A model generated the notes under the pieces. The model was not told the origin of the DNA and did not search any database. It saw nothing but the letters and a program-made list of their open reading frames with translations. This document shows positions 1 to 6,741 of a stretch of DNA of 14,102 nt, piece after piece. The position numbers and the translations under genes were made by a program. The stretch's first letter is position 1, and every line of letters starts with the position of its first letter. Origin of the DNA: Methanomassiliicoccaceae archaeon (GTDB lineage Archaea > Thermoplasmatota > Thermoplasmata > Methanomassiliicoccales > Methanomethylophilaceae); contig WQZJ01000020.1 in assembly GCA_009780795.1 (NCBI GenBank), positions 1-14,102 on the forward strand, given 5' to 3'.

Positions 1-1193
1 GATACCCGCGCCTCGAGAAAGAGGGCGCGATGATCGGCGGACGCAGAACGAGAGTAATGGCCGCCGAGATATCGACATCGGGGATAGGCGGGGATTCGCG
101 TATGATCGTGAACGGCAGCAAGTTCATGCTGGAACCGTTGAGAGTGGTACCGCTGTGCATAGCGGCATCCAAATGGCCCCAGCTCCTGCCTCGCCTGAAA
201 GAGATGTCTGAGATCAAATCCAGATTCTCGCCTGAGAGCATGGATGTGAAGAACATCGTACAGGACACGGAATTCTTCGTGAAACTGAAAGAATTGAGCA
301 ACGTGCTGCTCAGCGATGATGATATAGCGCTGCTCGATCTGATATCGAAAGAACCGTTCTCTCTGAAGGAGGCCGGGGCGAAACTGAATGTTCATCCATT
401 CTCGTTCAACGCCTCGAAAATGGAGGAACTGGGTATGATACAGAGGATAGGTCTCACGCCCACTGACCTCCTGCATGCGGAAGGCAGTTACGTTGAGTAC
501 GACAAGGCTGCATCAGAATACGCAGTGATGCACCAATCAAGGAAGATGAACATGTCCGAGAGCGAGTTCATCGATTTCGCCAAGACCAAGGTCATAGACA
601 AACTGGCGGAGGAACTGCTCAGAAAACTATTCTTCGAGGAAACGAACACATTCCATATAGACACGGTCGGCCTGGACCTTATGAGAAAAGCCATATCTCG
701 GGAAGAAGGGTTGGACTATTCGTGCTCCGTCAAACTGAACAAGCCGCTCATAGGCATAGGCGCGCCCGTCCAGGCGTGGTTCCCGCAGGTGGCGAAGAAG
801 TTCGACACAGAACTGTTGCTGCCCAAATACTCCGAGATAGGGAACGCCGTGGGCGCCGTGACGGGAAGCATAATCGAAAGCATAGAGATACTGCTGAAAC
901 CGTCCGTGGGCGAGAACGCGCTGGACGACCCGTCGTGCATATTGTTCGCATCGTTCGGCCGTATGGAGTTCGATAAACTGAGCGAGGCGGAACTGTTCGC
1001 GGTGAACGAGGGCGGAATACATGTGACGGAACGCGCCATGAAGGCGGGCGCGGAGCACGTCGAGATACGTTCGGAGAAGCTTGAGAAAAAGGTCGGCCTC
1101 GGCGAGGGTTACGACGGCAGAGTGCTCATCGAGACGATAATAACCGTCACCGCCGTCGGGAAGCCCAGGCAGTTCAAGGTCACAGAATCGTGA
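1..1193 (+). CDS. hyuA: Hydantoinase/oxoprolinase (HyuA) family protein, 5'-truncated by window edge
   Basis: This is the C-terminal part of a HyuA-like protein (N-methylhydantoinase A / 5-oxoprolinase A family), whose members hydrolyse cyclic amides with ATP. The reading frame is open from base 3 to the window edge, and the codons before the ATG at base 30 already fit the family (EGAMIGGRRTRV resembles the usual GA.VGG.RT.V), so that ATG is internal and the gene starts upstream. Visible family marks are the SGIGGDS motif, the GLTPTDLLHAEG stretch in the middle, and the C-terminal IGAPVQAWFP followed by an ..EIGNAVGAV segment. The ATP-binding DIGGTTTD-type motif should lie upstream and is not seen. 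The gene ends in TGA four bases before the ABC-F start, so the two are probably co-transcribed. Substrate is unknown: archaeal members are mostly uncharacterised. Family is confident, reaction is not. Confidence 0.85.
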   Translation, partial: YPRLEKEGAMIGGRRTRVMAAEISTSGIGGDSRMIVNGSKFMLEPLRVVPLCIAASKWPQLLPRLKEMSEIKSRFSPESMDVKNIVQDTEFFVKLKELSNVLLSDDDIALLDLISKEPFSLKEAGAKLNVHPFSFNASKMEELGMIQRIGLTPTDLLHAEGSYVEYDKAASEYAVMHQSRKMNMSESEFIDFAKTKVIDKLAEELLRKLFFEETNTFHIDTVGLDLMRKAISREEGLDYSCSVKLNKPLIGIGAPVQAWFPQVAKKFDTELLLPKYSEIGNAVGAVTGSIIESIEILLKPSVGENALDDPSCILFASFGRMEFDKLSEAELFAVNEGGIHVTERAMKAGAEHVEIRSEKLEKKVGLGEGYDGRVLIETIITVTAVGKPRQFKVTES

Positions 1194-1197
1194 TCAC

Positions 1198-2994
1198 ATG
1201 CTATTAAAGGCGGAATCTGTAACGAAATCGTTCGGTCCCGTCAAAGTGCTCACAAAAGCCGATCTGCAGATAAACCGCGGCGATAGCGTTGGACTTATCG
1301 GCGTCAACGGGGCCGGGAAAAGCACGTTCATGAAGATATTCCTGAACGAGGTAAAATGCGATACCGGCGAACTTACCAGGAATACGAATAAGATCGGATA
1401 CCTGCCGCAGTTCGCCGAATCATCCTCCGCGTATACTGTGCGCGACGTCCTCGGAAGGCCTTACGGTCACGTCGAGAACGTAAAGAGAAGAATGCTGGAG
1501 ATAGATGATCTCATGGCATCCGGGGCGAACATCGATTGGAACTCTGTCACAGAGGAATATGCGTCCTTGGAGTCGGAGCTGGCACGATCGGGCGCTGAGG
1601 ACGAGGGATTGCTGTCGGCATCGCTGGAGAAGGTCGGGTTGCCCGCAAGTTTAATGGAAAGGACGATGGACACACTCAGCGGAGGAGAGAGGACCAAGGT
1701 CATGCTTGCGAGGACACTGGTACAGGCCGAGGGCTGCGACGTCCTCTTCCTGGACGAACCGACCAGTCATCTGGACATCGAGACGGTGGAATGGCTGGAG
1801 GACCACCTCCTGGATTCAAAACAGACACTGGTCGTGATAAGCCATGACCGTTATTTCTTAGATAGGATAGCAACGAAGATGACTGAGATATCCTTCGGAA
1901 AGACCAGGGAGTACAAGGGGAACTATTCCGCCTTCGTCATGAAGAAGATGATAGAACTGGAAAGAATGGAGGCCGAGTTCAAGAAATACTCGGCCAACAA
2001 GAGAAGACAGGAGGAGATCGCCGAGACCATGCACAGGGACCAGTGGTTCTTCACCACCCATAAGACCAGGCGGAAGATGATAGAGCGTCTCGAGGAGAAG
2101 GAGGCACCTGAGGAAAGTAAGGAAATAACCGTGAAGATACAGGCTGCACAGAAATCCGGAAAGAACGTCATCATTTCCAAAGGTCTGAAGGTATCGCTGA
2201 ACGGCAATGTGATAATCACGGACACAGACCTCGATGTGATGAAAGGCGACAAGATAGGAATGTTCGGGGCGAACGGTTCCGGAAAGACAACATTGATAAG
2301 AGCGCTGCTCGGCAAGATACCGAGTGAGGGCGAACTTTGGGTGGCACCGGGAGCCAAGATAGGATATTTTTCGCAGCATCATGACAGATTAGACCTGAAC
2401 CTGACGGCAGAGGAGCAGATATTGACCGTCATAGGAAAGGATAAGAGGGCGGAGGCGAGAGGGATGCTGGCGAGGATGCTGCTCACCGGAGATCAGGTCG
2501 AAAGACCTATGGGTACGCTCTCCGGCGGTGAAAGAGCGAGGGTCGCACTGGCGCTGCTGCTTCTGAGCGAGACGAACCTGCTGGTCCTGGACGAACCGAC
2601 GAACTATCTGGACATCCCGTCCAGGCACGCGGTCGAGGAGGCACTGAACGACTATGACGGTACGATAATAGTGGTCACCCACGATCGATATCTGTTGGAC
2701 TCCGTATGCACGAAGATGTGTGAAGTGAAGAACAAACGTGTGAACGTGTTCAGCGGTACGTACTCCCAGATGCGCGGGACGCCGGACACCAAGGAGATAG
2801 TGATGGACGCGGACGAGTACCGTGTGGTGTTACCGTTCACCAATTGGGCGCTGAACCGCAAGTTCGTGAAAGGTGACCGCGTCCTGATCTCGCCGGCGGA
2901 GGCGAAAAGTTACGAATGGGCGCTCGAACAGGGAAAACTGAAAAGGACCGGCGGACGGCAGAGAAAGAAAGTGAACGTGGACGAAGAGGAGTGA
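1198..2994 (+). CDS. ABC-F family ATPase (soluble twin-ABC protein, likely ribosome-associated)
   Basis: A 598-residue protein with two ABC ATPase domains in one chain and no membrane segments, the layout of the ABC-F family; characterised members bind the ribosomal E site and act in translation. Domain 1: Walker A GVNGAGKS (35-42), signature LSGGE (160-164), Walker B DVLFLDEPT (181-189), switch His in ISHD (214-217). Domain 2: Walker A GANGSGKT (357-364), LSGGE (441-445), LLVLDEPT (461-468), THD (494-496). The linker at about 240-320 is long, charged and helical, as expected for the tRNA-contacting linker. After domain 2 there is an extra segment of about 75 residues (about 525-598) ending in a basic then acidic tail. 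The start ATG lies four bases after the hyuA stop, with a GTGAT ribosome-binding element overlapping that stop, so translation is probably coupled. Family is near certain; the exact role (factor, rescue or drug protection) is unknown. Confidence 0.95.
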   Translation: MLLKAESVTKSFGPVKVLTKADLQINRGDSVGLIGVNGAGKSTFMKIFLNEVKCDTGELTRNTNKIGYLPQFAESSSAYTVRDVLGRPYGHVENVKRRMLEIDDLMASGANIDWNSVTEEYASLESELARSGAEDEGLLSASLEKVGLPASLMERTMDTLSGGERTKVMLARTLVQAEGCDVLFLDEPTSHLDIETVEWLEDHLLDSKQTLVVISHDRYFLDRIATKMTEISFGKTREYKGNYSAFVMKKMIELERMEAEFKKYSANKRRQEEIAETMHRDQWFFTTHKTRRKMIERLEEKEAPEESKEITVKIQAAQKSGKNVIISKGLKVSLNGNVIITDTDLDVMKGDKIGMFGANGSGKTTLIRALLGKIPSEGELWVAPGAKIGYFSQHHDRLDLNLTAEEQILTVIGKDKRAEARGMLARMLLTGDQVERPMGTLSGGERARVALALLLLSETNLLVLDEPTNYLDIPSRHAVEEALNDYDGTIIVVTHDRYLLDSVCTKMCEVKNKRVNVFSGTYSQMRGTPDTKEIVMDADEYRVVLPFTNWALNRKFVKGDRVLISPAEAKSYEWALEQGKLKRTGGRQRKKVNVDEEE

Positions 2995-3061
2995 ATGCCG
3001 CACAGATCGTCCGTATCAAGTCGCCGCTGCTGTCGAACTCAGGTTTCATATGTGAACCACA

Positions 3062-3087
3062 GGGACACCGCCCCGCGGCGGTGTCCC
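3062..3087. terminator. Perfect 11-bp inverted repeat between convergent genes; possible transcript-end hairpin
   Basis: The arms gggacaccgcc (3062-3072) and ggcggtgtccc (3077-3087) pair perfectly around a 4-base loop. The hairpin lies 67 bases after the ABC-F stop and 7 bases after the homocitrate synthase stop on the other strand, so it would sit in the 3' end of both transcripts. There is no T run beside it, and archaeal termination usually relies on T tracts. It may therefore stabilise mRNA ends or block read-through rather than be a classical terminator. Confidence 0.5.
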
Positions 3088-3094
3088 GATGGGA

Positions 3095-4267
3095 TCACTC
3101 GCCGAACAGGTTTATGCCTTTGATCTGACAGTCGTAGAGATAGAACAGCTCATCGGACGTCAGGGGACGCTTGACGGCTATAGACATTATCCTTACATTC
3201 TCAAGGAGCACCGCTGCCGTATCGTCATCGAGTTCCACACCTCTCCTTGCGAGATCGGACACCAATGTGCTGCGTCCCGAGTGCTTACCGATCACGATGG
3301 ACCTGGTCAGACCGACCTCGTCCGGGTCGTAGGGCTCGTAGTTCTTGTGGTCCTTGATTATCCCGTCGGTGTGTATCCCTGCCTCGTGCGCGAAGCAGTT
3401 CGAGCCGAGGAACGGTTTCGAGACGTATATCGGACGGCCCGACGCGACGGAGACGAACTCCGCCAGGGGCTTCATCTTCAGCGGGTCGATGCCCGTATCG
3501 ATGTCAAGGAGGTGCTTGCACGTCATAACGATCTCCTCGAGTGCGGTGTTACCGCTCCTCTCGCCTATTCCCATGACGGTGGTGCTGAGGAACTTCGCTC
3601 CGGCCTTGATGCCTGCGAACGTGTTGGCGTTGGCCATGCCGAAGTCATTGTGCGTGTGCATCTCGATCTCAATGCCAACGAGGTTTATTATCGTCTTGAC
3701 CCTCTCGAACGTCGTGAACGGGTCCTCCCTTCCGATAGTGTCGCAGTATCTGAGACGATGTGCGCCGGCCGCCTTCGCGGTCCTTGCGAACTCCACCAGG
3801 AATCCGAGGTCCGCACGGGATGCGTCCTCCGCGTTGCACGAAATGTACAACCCGTGGTCGGCCGCATGCTGAACGGATTCGGTTATCTTCTCAAGAACCC
3901 ACTCCCTCGACTTCTTGATCTTGTTCTGGATGTGTATGTCGGACGACGACAATGATATGGCGACCGAATCGACATCGCAGTCGATGCTGTCGTTGATATC
4001 CTGGATGTCCGCTCTGTTCCATCCGAGGACGGAGGCGCTCAGCCCCATGTGGGCTATATATTTCACGGCTTTCTTCTCGTCGCCGCCCATGGCGGGTATT
4101 CCGGACTCTATCTGTGACACACCGGCGTCATCGAGCATCTGTGCTATCTTGTACTTCTCGATGTTTGCAAATACGATACCTGCCGTCTGCTCACCGTCCC
4201 TTAGGGTGGTGTCGCATACCACGACGCGGCGGTCCAGTATCTTAAGGACTTCTTCTTTGGTTCTCAT
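3095..4267 (-). CDS. Homocitrate synthase family protein (NifV/AksA type)
   Basis: A 390-residue DRE-TIM metallolyase that condenses acetyl-CoA with a 2-oxoacid. CDTTLRDGEQ (18-27) supplies the metal-binding Asp19 and catalytic Arg23; MHTHND (203-208) gives the metal His204 and His206; GERSGN (235-240) the third metal site; HEAGIH (294-299) and IGKHSGR (326-332) close the lyase domain. The EDASR motif (147-151) and the GIPAMG motif (57-62) are typical of homocitrate synthases of the NifV group. The length leaves no room for the C-terminal leucine-feedback domain of LeuA, which argues against isopropylmalate synthase. In methanogens this enzyme (AksA) starts synthesis of the 2-oxosuberate used for coenzyme B; elsewhere it makes homocitrate for nitrogenase cofactor or lysine. 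No nif or lysine genes are visible here, so coenzyme B is the preferred guess. Citramalate synthase is a less likely alternative. TGAGG lies 8 bases before the ATG. Confidence 0.88.
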   Translation of the reverse strand: MRTKEEVLKILDRRVVVCDTTLRDGEQTAGIVFANIEKYKIAQMLDDAGVSQIESGIPAMGGDEKKAVKYIAHMGLSASVLGWNRADIQDINDSIDCDVDSVAISLSSSDIHIQNKIKKSREWVLEKITESVQHAADHGLYISCNAEDASRADLGFLVEFARTAKAAGAHRLRYCDTIGREDPFTTFERVKTIINLVGIEIEMHTHNDFGMANANTFAGIKAGAKFLSTTVMGIGERSGNTALEEIVMTCKHLLDIDTGIDPLKMKPLAEFVSVASGRPIYVSKPFLGSNCFAHEAGIHTDGIIKDHKNYEPYDPDEVGLTRSIVIGKHSGRSTLVSDLARRGVELDDDTAAVLLENVRIMSIAVKRPLTSDELFYLYDCQIKGINLFGE

Positions 4268-4336
4268 TTCCCATTCCTCAATAGAATGACCTCATGCTCA
4301 TAACGGCATAGGCGGTTCCCGATGGTATCTGTTCTG

Positions 4337-4350
4337 CTATAAAAAAAGAT
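4337..4350 (-). promoter_or_regulatory. Candidate TATA element or T tract upstream of the homocitrate synthase gene
   Basis: On the minus strand this reads as a run of seven T followed by ATAG, about 75 bases before the ATG at 4267. As a TATA box it would place transcription start near 4315 and give a leader of roughly 50 bases, compatible with the TGAGG ribosome binding site at about 4276-4280. The same T run could instead terminate transcripts arriving from pelA. The two readings cannot be separated by eye. Confidence 0.3.
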
Positions 4351-4429
4351 TTGGTACCCTCCCGTCGAATGTCCCGAATCATTTGTAGCTGTTAAGAATC
4401 CTTATGCGGTCTGACGGCAGTTAACACGT

Positions 4430-4456
4430 AAAAATCACATAGAAAGCACTTAAAAA
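4430..4456 (-). terminator. T tracts downstream of pelA, possible archaeal terminator
   Basis: On the minus strand, two runs of five T (complements of the A runs at 4452-4456 and 4430-4434) lie 38-64 bases after the pelA stop, with the seven-T run at 4341-4347 further on. Archaeal RNA polymerase stops at such T-rich stretches without needing a hairpin, and no stable stem precedes them. The rest of the 226-base spacer (4268-4493) shows no gene or RNA that I can recognise. Confidence 0.35.
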
Positions 4457-4493
4457 TGCCCGAGGGGATCCATTTACATGTCCTTCGTTCCGA

Positions 4494-5531
4494 TCATATC
4501 TTGTATCTAAGTATCGCCGCTATGCCCCCCAGGGCCGCCAACTGACGGCCTGCGTCGTGCCTTTCGGATACGATGATCACGTTCCCCTTTTGATCCTCTG
4601 TATCCCTCACGACAATGTCATGATCCTTCTCCCGGACCAGTGAGTCCAGGATCAACAGCGTCTCGACCGCGCCGGCTGCTGCCGCTTTTGCGACGTGGTC
4701 CGGACCGTATGTCCCGGGACCGTCCTTCCCTATCTCCTCCATCAGCCTTTCGACCGCTTCCATCTCTGACGCCACGCGCGATTCCCTGAGTATGTTGGCG
4801 CCCATGCCCTTCTTCATAAGTTCGTTTATACCTGCCATCCCTGACTGTCCGGTGTGGTGCACGTGCGCCTTCGCGAATATGTCCGGCCTTACCCTCTTCC
4901 CGGATTCAGCGAGAAGCTCCTTCTCAAAACCAGGGCCCAGCAGTACCAGCGGCATACCTTCCTCCGTCACGGACGAGAGTTTTGATATTATTTCGTCGTG
5001 ATAGCCGGAAGCCGTCTCCTTCTCCGCATACTGCTTCCCGGAGCGCATGGACCTTATCGATGCTATCTCCTTCAGCCCGAACTGTCTGAGCACCGCTACG
5101 GACGCATCGTCCTGATCCAGTGAGACGAATACGACCATCGGCCTCTTCGATTCGAAGACCGCTTTCCTCAGACGCTCCGTCTGCGTCTCCCTCCATCTCT
5201 CTTTGGTAACGGTCAGCGTCTCACCCGGCTCGAACATCAGCGTATGATGCTGTCCTATATCTTGGGGTCCGTCGGTTATGACTCCCAGTACCCTCAGCCT
5301 CAGATCGGAGTCCGAGAACTCTATCTTCTCTGCCCTGACGCTGAGCGTCATGCGTTTCTTCTCCGCACGCTCCGCCCTCAGCTTATCGGATGCCTTCTCG
5401 TCACGGCGCGTCGTGGACGCTGTGAGCACATCATTCGTCTCCAGCACGTTGAACAGATGCCAAATGTCATCCTCCGTCTCTATTTGGACCCTCATGCTTC
5501 CGTTGATCGGGTCCTGGTCCAGCAAACGCAT
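4494..5531 (-). CDS. pelA: Pelota (aPelota/Dom34), mRNA surveillance and ribosome rescue factor
   Basis: A 345-residue protein that resembles release factor 1 in its middle and C-terminal domains. With the ABCE1 ATPase, Pelota splits ribosomes stalled on broken or stop-less mRNA, acting in the cytoplasm. The N-terminal domain (1 to about 125) begins MRLLDQDPINGSMRV and contains DDIWHLFNVLETND, the hallmark of the family. The central domain has VFVSLDQDDASVAVLR and LLGPGFEKE (about 198-205) and, as expected for Pelota, no GGQ peptide-release motif. The C-terminal domain ends LAALGGIAAILRYKI, nearly the family consensus. I chose the ATG at 5531: a longer open frame reaches a GTG at 5612, but its 27 extra residues resemble nothing in the family and the N-terminus from 5531 aligns with the usual start. 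No clear ribosome binding site precedes it, so a leaderless or short-leader mRNA is possible. It is divergent from carA. Confidence 0.95.
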   Translation of the reverse strand: MRLLDQDPINGSMRVQIETEDDIWHLFNVLETNDVLTASTTRRDEKASDKLRAERAEKKRMTLSVRAEKIEFSDSDLRLRVLGVITDGPQDIGQHHTLMFEPGETLTVTKERWRETQTERLRKAVFESKRPMVVFVSLDQDDASVAVLRQFGLKEIASIRSMRSGKQYAEKETASGYHDEIISKLSSVTEEGMPLVLLGPGFEKELLAESGKRVRPDIFAKAHVHHTGQSGMAGINELMKKGMGANILRESRVASEMEAVERLMEEIGKDGPGTYGPDHVAKAAAAGAVETLLILDSLVREKDHDIVVRDTEDQKGNVIIVSERHDAGRQLAALGGIAAILRYKI

Positions 5532-5636
5532 GCTTCGCCGATGGTATACTGATGTTTCTATGTTTCGTTCTACATTGGGCGTTTTGTCCCCGAATAGACA
5601 ACTGTGTAGCACGGCTGTATTGGTGGAAGGATAGTC

Positions 5637-5647
5637 ATTAAATATGG
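5637..5647 (+). promoter_or_regulatory. TATA box of carAB, placed for a leaderless transcript
   Basis: The sequence attaaatatgg is a good archaeal TATA box, centred about 29 bases before the carA ATG at 5671. Since archaeal transcription starts some 25-30 bases downstream of the TATA centre, the mRNA should begin at or next to the start codon. The absence of a ribosome binding site before carA agrees with this. Confidence 0.6.
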
Positions 5648-5670
5648 TCCCTCAGTAATGTATATCCCTG

Positions 5671-6741
5671 ATGGTACAAGCTTTCCTAGTTCTTGAGAAC
5701 GGGACAGTACTTGAGGGCGTGTCCTTTGGACACGATAGTGCTGTTCTGGGGGATATGGTGTTCACGACATGTATGTCGGGATACCAAGAGAGTCTCACCG
5801 ATCCCGCTTATAAAGGTCAGATATTGGTTTCCGCTTTTCCGCTCGCTGGTGATTACGGCGTGAGCGACCGTTACGATCGTTCCGGTGCCGTGCATGCAGC
5901 GGGATTCATCGTGCGCGAGCACAGCAGAGAGCCGTCGGACATGTACGGCGGCGTAACGCTGGACGACTATCTGAGGTCGAACAAAGTGCCCGGGATATCC
6001 GGGATAGACACAAGGGACCTCGTCGCGATGATACGCTCCGCCGGCACTATACGGGTGGCCATCGTCCGTGACGAGGCCGGGGTCGACGCGATGAAGAAGA
6101 AACTGAAGGAGAAGGCGAAGGACGATAACTTGGTGAGTCTCGTATCCTCCAAGGATGTGAAAAAAATTAGCAGCGGCAAGGGCACCGCGATAGGTATCAT
6201 TGACTGCGGGGTCGATCGCGGACTGATCGGTGATCTCTCTGAATTGTATGATGTTGTTATATTCCCGCACGATACGAAGGCCGCGGACATAAAGGCGTCC
6301 GGGGCCAGGGCGGTCATCGTCTCCAACGGCCCGGGTGATCCTTCTCATCCCGGGATGGCCTCGACCGTAAAGACGGTAAAGGAACTTTCCTCATCCCTGC
6401 CGGTCATCGGTCTTTCATTGGGAGCACAGATCGTCGCCCTGGCGTTCGGATGCGTGACTGAGAGAATGAAATTCGGGCACCACGGCTGCAACCAGCCGGT
6501 GAAGCACGGCAGCCGTGTCCACATAACGACGCAGAACCACTTGTACACAATTAATATCAAATCCATGGACGGCACAGGTCTGGTCGCGGACCAGATGAAC
6601 GTGAACGACGGCACGCTGGAAGGTTTCTCCCACAAGGAGCTTCCTGTATACGGCATACAGTATTACCCGGCACCGCCCAGGTATGAGAGGGATTCGTTCC
6701 TTTATAACGCCCTGAAAAAGGTAACGGAGGCCGGAAAATGA
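5671..6741 (+). CDS. carA: Carbamoyl-phosphate synthase small subunit with a degenerate glutaminase site
   Basis: A 356-residue CarA homologue. The N-terminal small-subunit domain is normal (VFTTCMSGYQESLTDPAYKGQ, about 30-50; GISGIDTR, 108-115), and the class I glutamine amidotransferase fold follows, with SNGPGDP (218-224), KFGHHGCNQPV (267-277), TTQNH (286-290) and VNDGTLEGF. The catalytic residues are changed. The nucleophile elbow, normally G-[IL]-C-L-G-[HN]-Q, reads GLSLGAQ, with Ser249 in place of Cys and Ala252 for the His/Asn. The Q-F-H-P-E motif reads QYYPA, so the triad His is Tyr332 and the Glu is Ala334. Gln253 and His290, which line the glutamine pocket in E. coli, are kept. The DFGVK-like strand is also altered (DCGVD, 178-182). 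Glutamine hydrolysis should not be possible, while docking to CarB appears preserved. It overlaps carB by four bases (ATGA), so the pair is translationally coupled. The full open frame and conserved length argue against a decaying gene. Confidence 0.95.
   Translation: MVQAFLVLENGTVLEGVSFGHDSAVLGDMVFTTCMSGYQESLTDPAYKGQILVSAFPLAGDYGVSDRYDRSGAVHAAGFIVREHSREPSDMYGGVTLDDYLRSNKVPGISGIDTRDLVAMIRSAGTIRVAIVRDEAGVDAMKKKLKEKAKDDNLVSLVSSKDVKKISSGKGTAIGIIDCGVDRGLIGDLSELYDVVIFPHDTKAADIKASGARAVIVSNGPGDPSHPGMASTVKTVKELSSSLPVIGLSLGAQIVALAFGCVTERMKFGHHGCNQPVKHGSRVHITTQNHLYTINIKSMDGTGLVADQMNVNDGTLEGFSHKELPVYGIQYYPAPPRYERDSFLYNALKKVTEAGK
6726..6730 (+). promoter_or_regulatory. Strong ribosome binding site for carB inside carA
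   Basis: GGAGG lies 7 bases before the carB ATG at 6738 and within the last codons of carA. It contrasts with carA itself, which has no such site, and supports internal re-initiation at the ATGA overlap. Confidence 0.7.

Noticed and set aside
3089..3955. Long open frame (288 residues) on the plus strand opposite homocitrate synthase
   Set aside because: It is antisense to a gene with all its catalytic motifs, has no recognisable domain, and is expected from codon bias in the real gene.
4268..4493. A small RNA or short gene in the 226-base spacer
   Set aside because: I found no box C/D pair, tRNA-like fold or short frame with a ribosome binding site; only T tracts and a candidate promoter.
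5532..5612. 27-residue N-terminal extension of Pelota to a GTG start
   Set aside because: The extension resembles nothing in the family, and the ATG at 5531 gives the usual Pelota N-terminus and length.
5686..6348. 220-residue open frame antisense to carA
   Set aside because: Low-complexity, Tyr/Arg/His-rich translation with no family features; shadow of carA.
5671..6741. carA as a pseudogene
   Set aside because: The frame is intact over the full family length, fold motifs outside the active site are conserved, and coupling to carB is preserved; targeted active-site loss fits better.
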